From positions 6,605,001 through 6,669,000 of the forward strand of contig NZ_LT670818.1 in NCBI RefSeq assembly GCF_900129505.1: 64,000 nucleotides of DNA, in the 5' to 3' direction. This DNA is from Bradyrhizobium erythrophlei. Its GTDB lineage: Bacteria > Pseudomonadota > Alphaproteobacteria > Rhizobiales > Xanthobacteraceae. The notes beneath the pieces were generated by a model, which saw only the letters and a program-made list of their open reading frames with translations, was not told where the DNA came from and searched no databases. Position numbers and translations under genes: made by a program. Positions 1 through 7,606 of this stretch are shown in pieces; the first letter of the stretch is position 1, and every line of letters begins with the position of its first letter.

Positions 1-20
1 AGTATTGCAATGCATCTGGC

Positions 21-746
21 GTGCCAAAAGTTGATTTGCTTGATCCTCCTCTCCTCTGGCTTGGTATGGATATTCCCACGCTCATGTCTTTTGTGGGAGC
101 GAGAAACCCGACGGTGCTCAAAGATGGAGGTCTCACAACAATCGTAGCTAACGGAACGCTATTTGGTCTTTCAGGAAATACCAAGTACGGGTTTGATGCA
201 CAGGGCAAGCTGGCGTCGATGTCCGTTGAAAACCAATGCACTGAGACCCGCGACGACTATCTCCTCAAGACGCAACCACCGGATCTGCATCCAAGTTGGC
301 TGGAGTGGAGAAATAGCCCGGACTACCGTCTTTCATACGAGAAGACGACGCAATGCTCTCAGATTTTCGAAGTCTCCAAGACCCTAGTGAAATTGTTTGG
401 CTCCCCTGCAGAGGACAAAACGATTTCCCACGTCGGTCGCGTGCCCTCGACAAGTGAAATTTGCGCGGGAATTACGAGTGCGCCTCAGCAGCCTTGCAGC
501 AACACGGGGGCGCTTCGCTCAACCTACATACAAAACTTCATAGGCCCCGATCGTCTCACAGGGATAGGTGTCGTGACGCGTGAGCTAATGATGCACGGTG
601 AAGTGCAAAAAGGAAGTTACTATCCGCGTGTTTGGCGGCGGGAAATCGTTGGTGTCGTATCAGTCTGGGGGCCCGCGGGGCGACCCGAGCCGACCCCAAG
701 TGTATACGGCGCTTTTCGCTTTTATCTTGGTGCAGAGCTTCCCTGA
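21..746 (+). CDS. Hypothetical protein, left end uncertain
   Basis: I do not recognise this protein. The frame is open to the left edge of the window, so the GTG at 21 may be internal and the true start may lie outside. A second clue is an ATG at 10 in another frame, which encodes a short hydrophobic, signal-peptide-like stretch (LICLILLSSGLVWIF) before it stops. A frameshift between a secretion signal and this body is therefore possible. The body has several cysteines and no motif I can name. It overlaps the trypsin-like tail at 598-879 in another frame. Base composition is visibly less GC-rich than the core genes to the right, which fits an island. Confidence 0.35.
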   Translation: MPKVDLLDPPLLWLGMDIPTLMSFVGARNPTVLKDGGLTTIVANGTLFGLSGNTKYGFDAQGKLASMSVENQCTETRDDYLLKTQPPDLHPSWLEWRNSPDYRLSYEKTTQCSQIFEVSKTLVKLFGSPAEDKTISHVGRVPSTSEICAGITSAPQQPCSNTGALRSTYIQNFIGPDRLTGIGVVTRELMMHGEVQKGSYYPRVWRREIVGVVSVWGPAGRPEPTPSVYGAFRFYLGAELP

Positions 747-879
747 TCTTGGAATCCGGCCAGGTTCGTGCCATTCGGCTATCGTGAGCAAGGGCGACGG
801 CTGCGGCAAACCCAAGAAATACGGCGTCTTTACAAGGGTCTTCGATTTCGACAAATGGATCGAGACGCACGCCAAATGA
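598..879 (+). pseudogene. C-terminal fragment of a trypsin-like (S1) serine protease
   Basis: The last 30 residues read like the end of a chymotrypsin-fold protease: an IVS segment, a GDGCG loop, then YGVFTRV and a terminal DKWI helix (about residues 62-88). This corresponds to the family pattern GxVSxGxxCxxxxxPGVYTRVxxFxxWI. The catalytic His and Asp regions are absent from this frame. An SGGP at residues 23-26 resembles the GDSGGP serine loop but lacks the GD, and its distance from the tail is unusual. I infer a decayed secreted protease whose upstream part is lost or out of frame, possibly related to the frame at 21-746. Confidence 0.45.
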
Positions 880-1012
880 ACGGGCTAAGACGTACCCAAC
901 TGCCGAATCGATCTGGAAGCTCGAGGTCGCGCTGAAATGCCGGTCGTGCCGCAAAGGCCGCTTCGCGCCGCCGGAGCGCGGCAACGATACCGCCGCGCCG
1001 CCGAGGTCGTGA
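875..1012 (+). pseudogene. Remnant of a small CxxC zinc-finger-like protein
   Basis: In the frame ending at the TGA at 1010-1012, the translation contains YPTAESIWKLEVALKCRSCR followed by KGRFAPPE. The CRSC knuckle with an LEVALKC lead-in resembles the C-terminal part of short rhizobial proteins that carry one or two CxxC pairs. No good start codon or N-terminal CxxC pair is present, because the upstream DNA is taken by the protease fragment in another frame. It is best read as a gene end without its beginning. The identification rests on memory of similar small proteins and is weak. Confidence 0.25.
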
Positions 1013-1148
1013 TCAGATCACGGTGGATGTCGCGGTGAGAGCTATTTTTGTCCCGATCAAAGACGCTCTTTTCGCGGTTCCGTGAGATGGACTTAATTCC
1101 ATCCCATAGAGTAAATTCAACACTGTTTGGCTGAGGGGGTGCATAAAG

Positions 1149-1358
1149 TTGTGCCCGCGAAAAACGGGGTTTAGCCGCCTGGAGCGCGGGCTTGAAAACC
1201 CTTCGGTTGCAGTCCTTGAAAAGCTCGCAAGAGCGCTGAAGGCATCCATTCCGGATCTGTTCGTCGCGCCCGCAAAGGGGAAGCGCCACCGCGGCCGCTC
1301 AAAGCTGGCCGTCGCCCGAGGAAGTGACCGCAGCGTCAACTCCTGCCTCAGCGCCTAG
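1149..1358 (+). pseudogene. N-terminally truncated XRE-family HTH regulator
   Basis: The reading frame includes FSRLERGLENPSVAVLEKLA followed by RALKASIPDLF. This is the second half of a Cro/C1-type helix-turn-helix domain: recognition helix end, then the NPSxxxLxKLAxALxxSxxxLF helix. The first two helices (normally about 25 residues more) are missing, and the upstream DNA in this frame does not supply them. The only start is a TTG at 1149. The gene is therefore almost certainly broken. A short basic tail (KGKRHRGRSK) follows the domain. Confidence 0.6.
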
Positions 1359-1727
1359 GGAGAAACGCAGGCGCCGATGACTTCCGATCTTCCCCCATAA
1401 GCAGACCTTTTCAGATCCGATGGGCATGTCTCAAATGTGCCAAAGCACGAAATCGCTGCGCGATAGCCCGCTGCGCGGGTAGCCCAACCGCGAGTGCGGT
1501 AACCGGAGGCAAGATCGTCAAAACACGTTGAGGCGGTGCGGCCTGTCTGCGAGCATGGTGGTCGCGGATAGAACGGTCCGCAATTCCGCGCCCGAGATGC
1601 GGAAGGCTACTTCTGCATCGTCAAGAATTTGAATGACGGACACCGTGCAATCGGAAAAGCGGAGATCATCTTGACGAGTATATTTATTTTTACTTGCGGC
1701 CGGGGCAGCGCGACTGGATTGCTGGCT
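1359..1727 (+). other. Intergenic stretch, no gene seen
   Basis: No convincing coding frame was found between the XRE remnant and the PAS kinase. A short inverted repeat (tagcccgc / gcgggta) lies around 1462-1482. The kinase frame is open upstream to a TTG at 1629, but those 33 extra residues look unlike a PAS protein N-terminus. Confidence 0.4.
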
Positions 1728-3641
1728 ATGAACGAACCGCGTCGCAGCTTAGACGACGAACCATTGCGCAAGGGCGAGGAGCGTTGGCGCCGCTTGGTCG
1801 AGGCGTTGCCGCAACTTGTCTGGTCTGCTACGCCGGACGGCGCGTGCGACTATTTTAGCGCGCAATGGACGCAGTACACCGGGGTCGCCGAGAGTGAGTT
1901 GCTCGGTTGGCGCTGGATGGACGTTCTCCATCCCGATGATCGGCATAGTACGCGGCGAGTTTGGACGGATTCGGTCGCGGAGCGACACGCCTATGATGTG
2001 GAATACCGCGTTCGGCGGCGCGACGGAGTTTACCGCTGGTTCAAGACGCGCGGCGTGCCGATCCGTGACAGCAAGGGTGGCATTGTCAATTGGTTCGGGT
2101 CCTGCACGGATATCACCGACGCAAAGCACACCGAGGAAGCGCTATGCCATGCCAGGCTTGAGCTCGAAAAAAAGGTGGCCGAACGGACCACCGAATTACG
2201 CCGGAACGAAATCTATTTAGCTGAAGCGCAGAGGCTGACCCGAACGGGCAGTTGGGCATTGAATGTCGCTTCGAGAGAATTCGTCTATCTATCGGATCAA
2301 TATTATCAGATTTACGGCCTCGATCCGGATAAGGGGATGCCGTCACTCCAAGCAATTCGCCAGCGCCTCCATCCCGAGGATCGGGCTCACGCGGATGCAA
2401 TTCGTGAGAAAGCACTCTCTGAAGGAAAATCTTACGAACTGGACTACCGAATTGTTCGTCCGGATGGCATCGTCAAGTTTATTCACTCGGTGGCGCGCCC
2501 AGTCTTTAATGCATCCTCCAACAGTCCTGTTGAATATGTCGGCACTGTGATGGATGTTACGAAGCGCAAGCAGGCCGAGGAGGCGCTTCGAGAGAGCGAA
2601 CAGCGATTCCGCGATTTTACCGAGTCGGCTTCCGATTGGTACTGGGAGACCGGGCCGGACCACCGTTTCATCAGTGTATCCGACCAGCTCAACCCCCTTG
2701 GGATGCCGACCCGCCGGATAGGCACGAAGCGAGGGGATTTGGCTAGCGATCTCGAGGAGGAGCCAGAAAAGTGGCGCCGTCACATGGCTGATCTCGATGC
2801 GCACAAGCCATTTCGCGATTTCAGGTACAAAGCCACCAACTGGGACGGTTCCGAAGTCTACATCGCGACGAGCGGCAAGCCGCTATTTGATCCGCAAGGA
2901 CGTTTTCTCGGTTACCGGGGCGTGGGCAGCGACTTAACCGCGGCGGTGCGCGCGGGGCAGCTAGAGGAAGCTCTGCAGGAGGCGAAGGTTGTAGGCGACA
3001 ATATCGCGCATGACCTGCGCACGCCGCTCACCCGCGTGCGGATACGTCTCGAACGCGGCCGCGAGCACGCCTCAACGCTAGAGGAATCCCGCGCTGTTGC
3101 CGATCAGGCGATCGCTGGTCTCGACCAATTGTTGACCACGATCACGGCGCTGTTGCGCATTACGGAAATCGAGCATAGCCGACGGCGCGAAAGGTTTGGC
3201 GAGGTCCAACTCGCCCCTCTGATTCGCGATGTGGGCGATCTCTACGGTCCGATCGCCGAGGACAAGGGTGTCACCCTTTGGGCCGAAGCTCCCGATGGGG
3301 CGACGGTGCAGGGCGACCGCGATCTTCTGTTCGAGGCCGTTGTCAATCTGGTCGACAACGCAGTGAAGTTCACCCCCGAAGGCGGACGCGTGGAGCTCGT
3401 ACTGCTTTGCAAGGAAGGCGAGACCGTCATCCGGGTGATTGACACCGGCCCCGGCATCCCCGAGATCGAACGAGAAGCGGTGACCCAGCGCTTTTATCGC
3501 TCAGACAAAAGTCGAAACACCAAAGGCCTGGGTCTGGGGCTGAGCATGGTCGCCGCGATCATCAAATTGCATGACTTCCGTTTTAGGATTTCGGCCGGCC
3601 CGGGTTGCACTGCGGAAATTGCCCGCCCAAACTTGGACTGA
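1728..3641 (+). CDS. Orphan sensor histidine kinase with three PAS domains
   Basis: Predicted cytoplasmic signalling kinase: PAS domains sense a cue and the kinase core autophosphorylates on histidine. From the ATG at 1728 the order is PAS about 20-135 (with its PAC-type end), a short coiled coil, PAS about 165-285, PAS about 290-410, a HisKA dimerisation helix with NIAHDLRTPLTR (His428), and an HATPase domain. The ATPase shows the N box (VVNLVDNAVKF), G1 (DTGPGIPE) and G2 (GLGLGLSM). No transmembrane segment or receiver domain is present. The frame also allows a TTG start at 1629; I prefer 1728 because the extra residues do not extend a PAS fold, although neither start has a strong ribosome site. 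No response regulator is adjacent, so the partner is unknown. It lies inside the inferred island. Confidence 0.85.
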   Translation: MNEPRRSLDDEPLRKGEERWRRLVEALPQLVWSATPDGACDYFSAQWTQYTGVAESELLGWRWMDVLHPDDRHSTRRVWTDSVAERHAYDVEYRVRRRDGVYRWFKTRGVPIRDSKGGIVNWFGSCTDITDAKHTEEALCHARLELEKKVAERTTELRRNEIYLAEAQRLTRTGSWALNVASREFVYLSDQYYQIYGLDPDKGMPSLQAIRQRLHPEDRAHADAIREKALSEGKSYELDYRIVRPDGIVKFIHSVARPVFNASSNSPVEYVGTVMDVTKRKQAEEALRESEQRFRDFTESASDWYWETGPDHRFISVSDQLNPLGMPTRRIGTKRGDLASDLEEEPEKWRRHMADLDAHKPFRDFRYKATNWDGSEVYIATSGKPLFDPQGRFLGYRGVGSDLTAAVRAGQLEEALQEAKVVGDNIAHDLRTPLTRVRIRLERGREHASTLEESRAVADQAIAGLDQLLTTITALLRITEIEHSRRRERFGEVQLAPLIRDVGDLYGPIAEDKGVTLWAEAPDGATVQGDRDLLFEAVVNLVDNAVKFTPEGGRVELVLLCKEGETVIRVIDTGPGIPEIEREAVTQRFYRSDKSRNTKGLGLGLSMVAAIIKLHDFRFRISAGPGCTAEIARPNLD

Positions 3642-3930
3642 ACGCTCGTGCGAGAGCGCAAGGTCCAATTCGATCATTTGCGCGTCGCATCGGGAGGATC
3701 GCTCCCACGACATCTGGCAATCGGTGCTGGCCGACGCACTTACGCCGCGCGCGTTTGCGACTTGGGTCGCTACCCGATACCAAACCGACACCTCGCGAAT
3801 TCGCGAAGGCGCACGGTCCTCCACTCATCGTACTCCCAGGGCAGCCACGAGTCGCGTCCCGGCGTGCGGGGGGCAGTCTTTTCCCGATAGCCGACGGAGA
3901 CGACATTCTCCTAGTAGTACCGCACAGTGA

Positions 3931-5069
3931 TTATGATTCATTGGGCGAGGGCGTTTTAGAGCCTTCCGAGGGATAGGCACGGCCCATTTTGGCGCGGGCT
4001 TTCTCGGTTGTGAACATCCATTTGATGCGGGCGCGTGAAGCGTTGCGCTGCCGCTCCCAGGCGGCGATCTCGGATACGAGTTGTTGCCGGTTGTCGATGC
4101 GTCTGTCCAGACACTGACTGCGCAGCACGCCAATCTCGATCTCCACCATATTCAGCCAGCTGGCGTGCTTGGGGACGTAGTGGAACTCCAGCCGGCGCAA
4201 GATGCGTCGCGCCTCGGCCGGCGGGAAGGCTTGGTAAAGCGCGCCGACTGAGTGGGTCGATAGATTGTCCAACACGACCCGGATGCGCTCTGCCTTTGGG
4301 AAGTGAACATTGGCGAGTTCGCGCATGCAGGCGGCGAAGTCGACCGCAGCGCGGCTGTCAGTGACTTTGACCTTGCGCCAGGGCCGGTGCACGTCGAGGA
4401 AGATGAACAGGTTGACCGTGCCATTGCGCTTGTACTCACAATCGTAGCGCTCAAGTTGGCCCGGCGCGGCTGGGATCGGCTGGCGGACTTCGCCGATGAG
4501 CTGGGTTGGGCTCTCGTCGAAGCAGACCACCGGGCGCTTCGAATCGGGCTGTTCGGCATAAAGGTCGAGCACATCCTCCATGCGGGCGACGTACTCGCCG
4601 TCACCTGCGGAATGCACCACATGTCCTTGCGCCAGGGCTTGAGGTCGTTTTCAGCCAGGCGCCGGCGCACAGTCTCTCGGGAGATGTCGTCGTGCTCGGT
4701 GAGCCTGACCAACTCGCCCGCCAGGAGTTCCAGGGTCCAACGCGCCCGGCCTTTGGGTGGGCTCGAACAGGCCGTCGCAACCAGCAGGGCTTCCTCCTTC
4801 CCTGAGAGCTTGCGGGCCGCTCCGGGGCGCGGCTCCTCGCTCAGCGCCGCCTCCAGGTTGCCGAGCACGAAGCGGCGCTTGGTCCGGTAGATAGTCGAGC
4901 CGCTTGCGCCGACACCGGTGGCGATTGCTTCGTCGCTCGCGCCTGCATCGGCAGCCAGTAAAATCTGCGCTCGCTTGAGCTTGCGCGCGGCGTGCTTGCC
5001 GCCACTCAAAAGCGCTGTGAGTTCTGCCCGCTCGGTTTGGCTCAGTTCGACCCGATAGCGTACATTCAT
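3931..5069 (-). mobile_element. IS630-type transposase, interrupted by a frameshift
   Basis: Transposase of the IS630 (Tc1/mariner-like) group, read on the minus strand. Part A starts at ATG 5069 (MNVRYRVELSQTE) and carries the helix-turn-helix region. Part B ends at the TAA at 3931 and carries the DDE core: FDESPTQL (first Asp), VLDNLSTH (second Asp) and MVEIEIGVL (Glu). The two parts join at 4600-4604, where WCIPQV of part A must continue as DGEYVARMEDV of part B. Re-reading one G there (a -1 shift) restores the family sequence. I see no A-rich slippery run, so loss of one base is likelier than programmed frameshifting. The element is probably inactive by itself. I searched both flanks by eye for terminal inverted repeats and a TA duplication and could not define them, so the coordinates cover only the gene. 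Confidence 0.8.
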
Positions 5070-5406
5070 CCCTGCCTCCTCGCTCGTGTGAGGCTTGGAC
5101 GAACAGCTGAATCGGATGGCCGGCGTGAGTCCCGCTGCAAAAAACTTCACGCCCAAGCAAGGGCAGTATCTGGCGTTTACCCGCCAGTACCGAACTCTTC
5201 CACACCGATCGGGAGCGGAGCTTAGCTCCCGGGCAGTTTGTGGCAGTGCAAGAGTAAGAGCATCGACCAGGCGACGCCGCCAAGGCTGCGTTAGAACCTT
5301 GACGGGGCAGGCGACCACGACCGCGGCCGGCCCTAGGAGCCCCCGGCGAGCTATTGGAAGGGTTGGATGGGCGCCCGGGACGGCCGCCCTGCAACAAGGG
5401 GGGATA
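5070..5406 (+). other. Region between the IS and the recombination module, no gene seen
   Basis: This holds the promoter side of the transposase and an undefined end of the element. Frames on both strands run through it but show no recognisable protein and no plausible ribosome site. It ends at the first operator palindrome of the recombination module. Confidence 0.4.
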
Positions 5407-5464
5407 AATGTCGTTTGACATTGACATTGGCGTGGGGCGACAGCACACAATGTCAGGTGACATT
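5407..5464 (+). promoter_or_regulatory. Paired palindromic operators over the recombination-module promoter
   Basis: Two perfect inverted repeats AATGTC-N4-GACATT lie at 5407-5422 and 5449-5464. Their centres are 42 bp apart, close to four DNA turns. A third half-site GACATT follows directly at 5423-5428. TTGACA hexamers within the left site (5415-5420 and 5421-5426) could serve as -35 elements, and CACAAT at 5446-5451 overlaps the right site as a weak -10. The start of the next gene is 11 bp downstream. The geometry suggests cooperative binding or looping by a dimeric repressor, plausibly the product of the first gene, but the binding protein is inferred. Confidence 0.65.
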
Positions 5465-5474
5465 GGGGGCGAGC

Positions 5475-5972
5475 GTGGCTGAAGAAGAAGCAATCGGGTG
5501 GTTTTTCAATCACCTTTTTGAACCCTTGTTCAGTCACGCTGAAGTGCTGGCGCTTGTTGACGAGCTGACTCACGATACGTTGCAAAATTGGGCTAATCGA
5601 AAATACGTCACGCCAAAGCTAGTAAAAGGAAAACGCAGGTACAACGCGCTGGAAGTCGCGACCGTATCCTTGGCTCAACCACTTGTTTGGAACCTGGGTA
5701 TGGACCCTTCGGCTGCGACACTGGCCGTGGTATCGGCAATGTTGTATTTCCACCGTAAATTGAAGGCCAAAGAAGTTTCGGCAACGCAAGTACGACACCA
5801 AATGCTTGCCTACACCAAGTCAGTGGCCGAAGCAGAAGTGTTCGACGCGCGAAGGATTCCCCCCGACTTTTTCGAAAAGTACGAGGCTTTTACCGTTCTG
5901 GCGGTAGGGCGATTGCTGAACGACCTTGCGCGGAAGCAAAGGGACTTCGTCGAAGCTCGGCGGGCAAATTGA
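5475..5972 (+). CDS. Putative MerR-like DNA-binding regulator of the recombination module
   Basis: The protein has 165 residues from the GTG at 5475, which is preceded by a GGGGG ribosome site. Near the N-terminus it has a segment like a MerR/excisionase winged helix: VDELTHDTLQNWANRKYVTP, then a basic KGKRRYNALE strand-turn-helix. The rest is helical with no named domain. It is the first gene of a three-gene overlapping operon whose last gene is a tyrosine recombinase, and two palindromic operators lie directly upstream. I infer an autoregulator or recombination directionality factor. An alternative start at 5367 would run through the operators and is unlikely. Confidence in a real gene is high; confidence in function is moderate. 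Confidence 0.65.
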   Translation: MAEEEAIGWFFNHLFEPLFSHAEVLALVDELTHDTLQNWANRKYVTPKLVKGKRRYNALEVATVSLAQPLVWNLGMDPSAATLAVVSAMLYFHRKLKAKEVSATQVRHQMLAYTKSVAEAEVFDARRIPPDFFEKYEAFTVLAVGRLLNDLARKQRDFVEARRAN

Positions 5973-6154
5973 TGTCTCGCGGCTCGCAAACCTTCAAACA
6001 AGTCGACCTGACGAAGGCCCTTAAGGGCGCGGCAAACGCAGGTATAAAGGTGAGGCGCATCGAGATCGACAAGAAGACAGGGAACATCGTTCTCTATGCC
6101 GGCCAAGCCGACGACCCGCAGGCACCAAAAAACGAATGGGATGATGTGCGGTGA
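5972..6154 (+). CDS. Small protein of unknown function in the recombinase operon
   Basis: The protein has 60 residues and starts at the ATG at 5972, sharing one base with the TGA of the gene before it. Its stop overlaps the GTG of the recombinase. It begins with MSRGSQTFKQVDLTKALKGA and continues as an alternating pattern (IKVRRIEIDKKTGNIVLYAG) that looks like a beta hairpin with many lysines and arginines. This could be a small nucleic-acid-binding or accessory protein of the recombinase. I do not recognise a family. The tight overlaps on both sides are the main reason to call it real. Confidence 0.65.
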   Translation: MSRGSQTFKQVDLTKALKGAANAGIKVRRIEIDKKTGNIVLYAGQADDPQAPKNEWDDVR

Positions 6155-7248
6155 AACGGAAGAATCCGAAATTCACGCATGAATTTATCGACCACGACGG
6201 GAAGCCGCGGTTCTATCTGCGCGTGCCGGGCCGCAAGCGGGTCCCGCTACCAGGACTACCATGGTCGCCAGAGTTCATGGAGGCGCGTGAGAAGGCCCTC
6301 GCGGGCGATTGGAACGCTTCCCCGATTGGAGCCAACCGAACGAAAGCCGGCACCGTCAATGCCGCCATCATCAGCTATTACCAGTCGACGGCATTCACCG
6401 AAGGCTTGGCCGAGAGCACCAGAACATCGCGCCGAGCGATCCTAGAGCGGTTCCGCAACGAGCATGGCGACAAGCGGATTGCGCTCCTGCACAAGTCGGC
6501 CTTGCAGGCGATCCTGAACAAGAGGTCGGCGGCCGCCGCCAAGAACTGGAAGAAGGCCCTGCGCGGGTTTCTCGACCATTGCCTGTCGCTCGACATGATG
6601 GCCGCGGATCCTCTGGTCGGCATCAAGCTGACCAAGACAAAATCGAAGCCGCATAGGCGTTGGACGCCAGCGGATATCGAGCAATACGAGAGATCCTTCG
6701 CGCGTGGAACGAAGGCTCGGCTTGCTCTTGAATTGATCCTGTCGACGGGGCAGGCGCGATGCGACGTTGTCAGGATAGGCCGCCAGTTCATCCGAGACGA
6801 AACCCTTTCGATGAGCCGCCAAAAGACCGGCGTTCCGTTCGATATCCCAGTGTTGCCTTCCCTTCGCGCCGAACTCGATTTGCAGCCGCAAGGCGAGCGA
6901 CACTTGACCTTCCTCGTGACAGAGCAGGGCAAGTCGTTCACGGCGGCGGGGTTCGGCAACTGGTTCGCCGACCGATGCAGGGAGGCCGGTGTTCCGGGTC
7001 GAGCGCATGGCCTGCGTTCGGCAGCGGCAACCCGTCTCGCCGATCATGGCGCGACAGCGCATCAGCTTATGTCGTGGTTCGGCTGGCGCACGCTGAGCGA
7101 GGCCGAACGCTACACCAAGGAAGCTGACCGAAAGCGACTCGCGAAAGAGGCGGGGAAGCTCATTGCAGGAACAAGAATTGGCAAACCAGAAACCGAATTT
7201 GCCAAAAACGACGATAAGTCATTGAAAGGAAAGACGGCAAAAACATGA
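6151..7248 (+). CDS. Tyrosine recombinase / integrase
   Basis: Site-specific recombinase that would integrate or excise the island. It has 365 residues and a GTG start overlapping the preceding stop. The N-terminal half is the arm/core-binding region (residues about 60-150, with TRTSRRAILERFRNEHG). The C-terminal half is the catalytic domain: first Arg near STGQARCDVVRIG, Lys in SRQKTGVPF, HGLRSAAATRLA (His-x-x-Arg), SWFGWRT with Trp in place of the second His (common in the family), and the nucleophile Tyr in EAERYTKEA. The stop codon is 2 bp from the 3' end of tRNA-Arg. This is the classic placement of an integrase beside its attachment site, so the island lies to the left. Confidence 0.9.
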   Translation: MKRKNPKFTHEFIDHDGKPRFYLRVPGRKRVPLPGLPWSPEFMEAREKALAGDWNASPIGANRTKAGTVNAAIISYYQSTAFTEGLAESTRTSRRAILERFRNEHGDKRIALLHKSALQAILNKRSAAAAKNWKKALRGFLDHCLSLDMMAADPLVGIKLTKTKSKPHRRWTPADIEQYERSFARGTKARLALELILSTGQARCDVVRIGRQFIRDETLSMSRQKTGVPFDIPVLPSLRAELDLQPQGERHLTFLVTEQGKSFTAAGFGNWFADRCREAGVPGRAHGLRSAAATRLADHGATAHQLMSWFGWRTLSEAERYTKEADRKRLAKEAGKLIAGTRIGKPETEFAKNDDKSLKGKTAKT

Positions 7249-7249
7249 G

Positions 7250-7277
7250 TGGCGATCCCAGCAGGATTCGAACCTGC
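7250..7277. other. Putative attachment site (island end at tRNA-Arg 3' end)
   Basis: The 3' end of tRNA-Arg (CCA end, acceptor strand and T arm) faces the integrase gene. Tyrosine recombinases of islands often use this part of a tRNA gene as attB, leaving the tRNA intact at one end and a short direct repeat at the other. I saw no second copy of the T-arm sequence in 1-7249, so the far end of the island would lie left of the window. The exact core length is not determinable from one end. Confidence 0.5.
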
Positions 7278-7326
7278 AACCCACGGAGTAGAAATCCGTT
7301 ACTCTATCCAGTTGAGCTATGGGACC
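7250..7326 (-). tRNA. tRNA-Arg (anticodon TCT)
   Basis: On the minus strand the gene starts with GGTCCCA and ends with TGGGATC, G, CCA, so the acceptor stem closes with one G-T pair and CCA is encoded. The anticodon arm is ACGGA - TTTCTAC - TCCGT, giving anticodon TCT (Arg, AGA codon). The T arm is GCAGG - TTCGAAT - CCTGC. All arms pair, so the gene appears intact despite the adjacent integrase. Confidence 0.95.
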
Positions 7327-7606
7327 GTCGCCGGGCTTATACCACTGCCAATATGAAAAATCCGCTGTCCCGCCAAGCCCGTTCCGAACCGTTTTCCCAC
7401 GCCTTGCGACAAAGTCTCAACGGTGGACCGTCGGTCCGCCCCTACGCCATGCCGTCCGACGCCGTTGGGCGGCATAGCCCTCGGCGGCCCTCGACAAATG
7501 TTGCATGCGACCTTTTCGCCGGTTTTTTCACCCGCCATGAGTCCGTCACCTTTTGGCGCCCTTCTGTTCGATATGCGGCGTTTATCCGCTGCCCTAGGAG
7601 CTCCCC

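Noticed and set aside
3880..5200. Terminal inverted repeats of the IS630-type element
   Set aside because: I compared the flanks by eye in both orientations and found only short chance matches (such as GTACC), so no ends were called.
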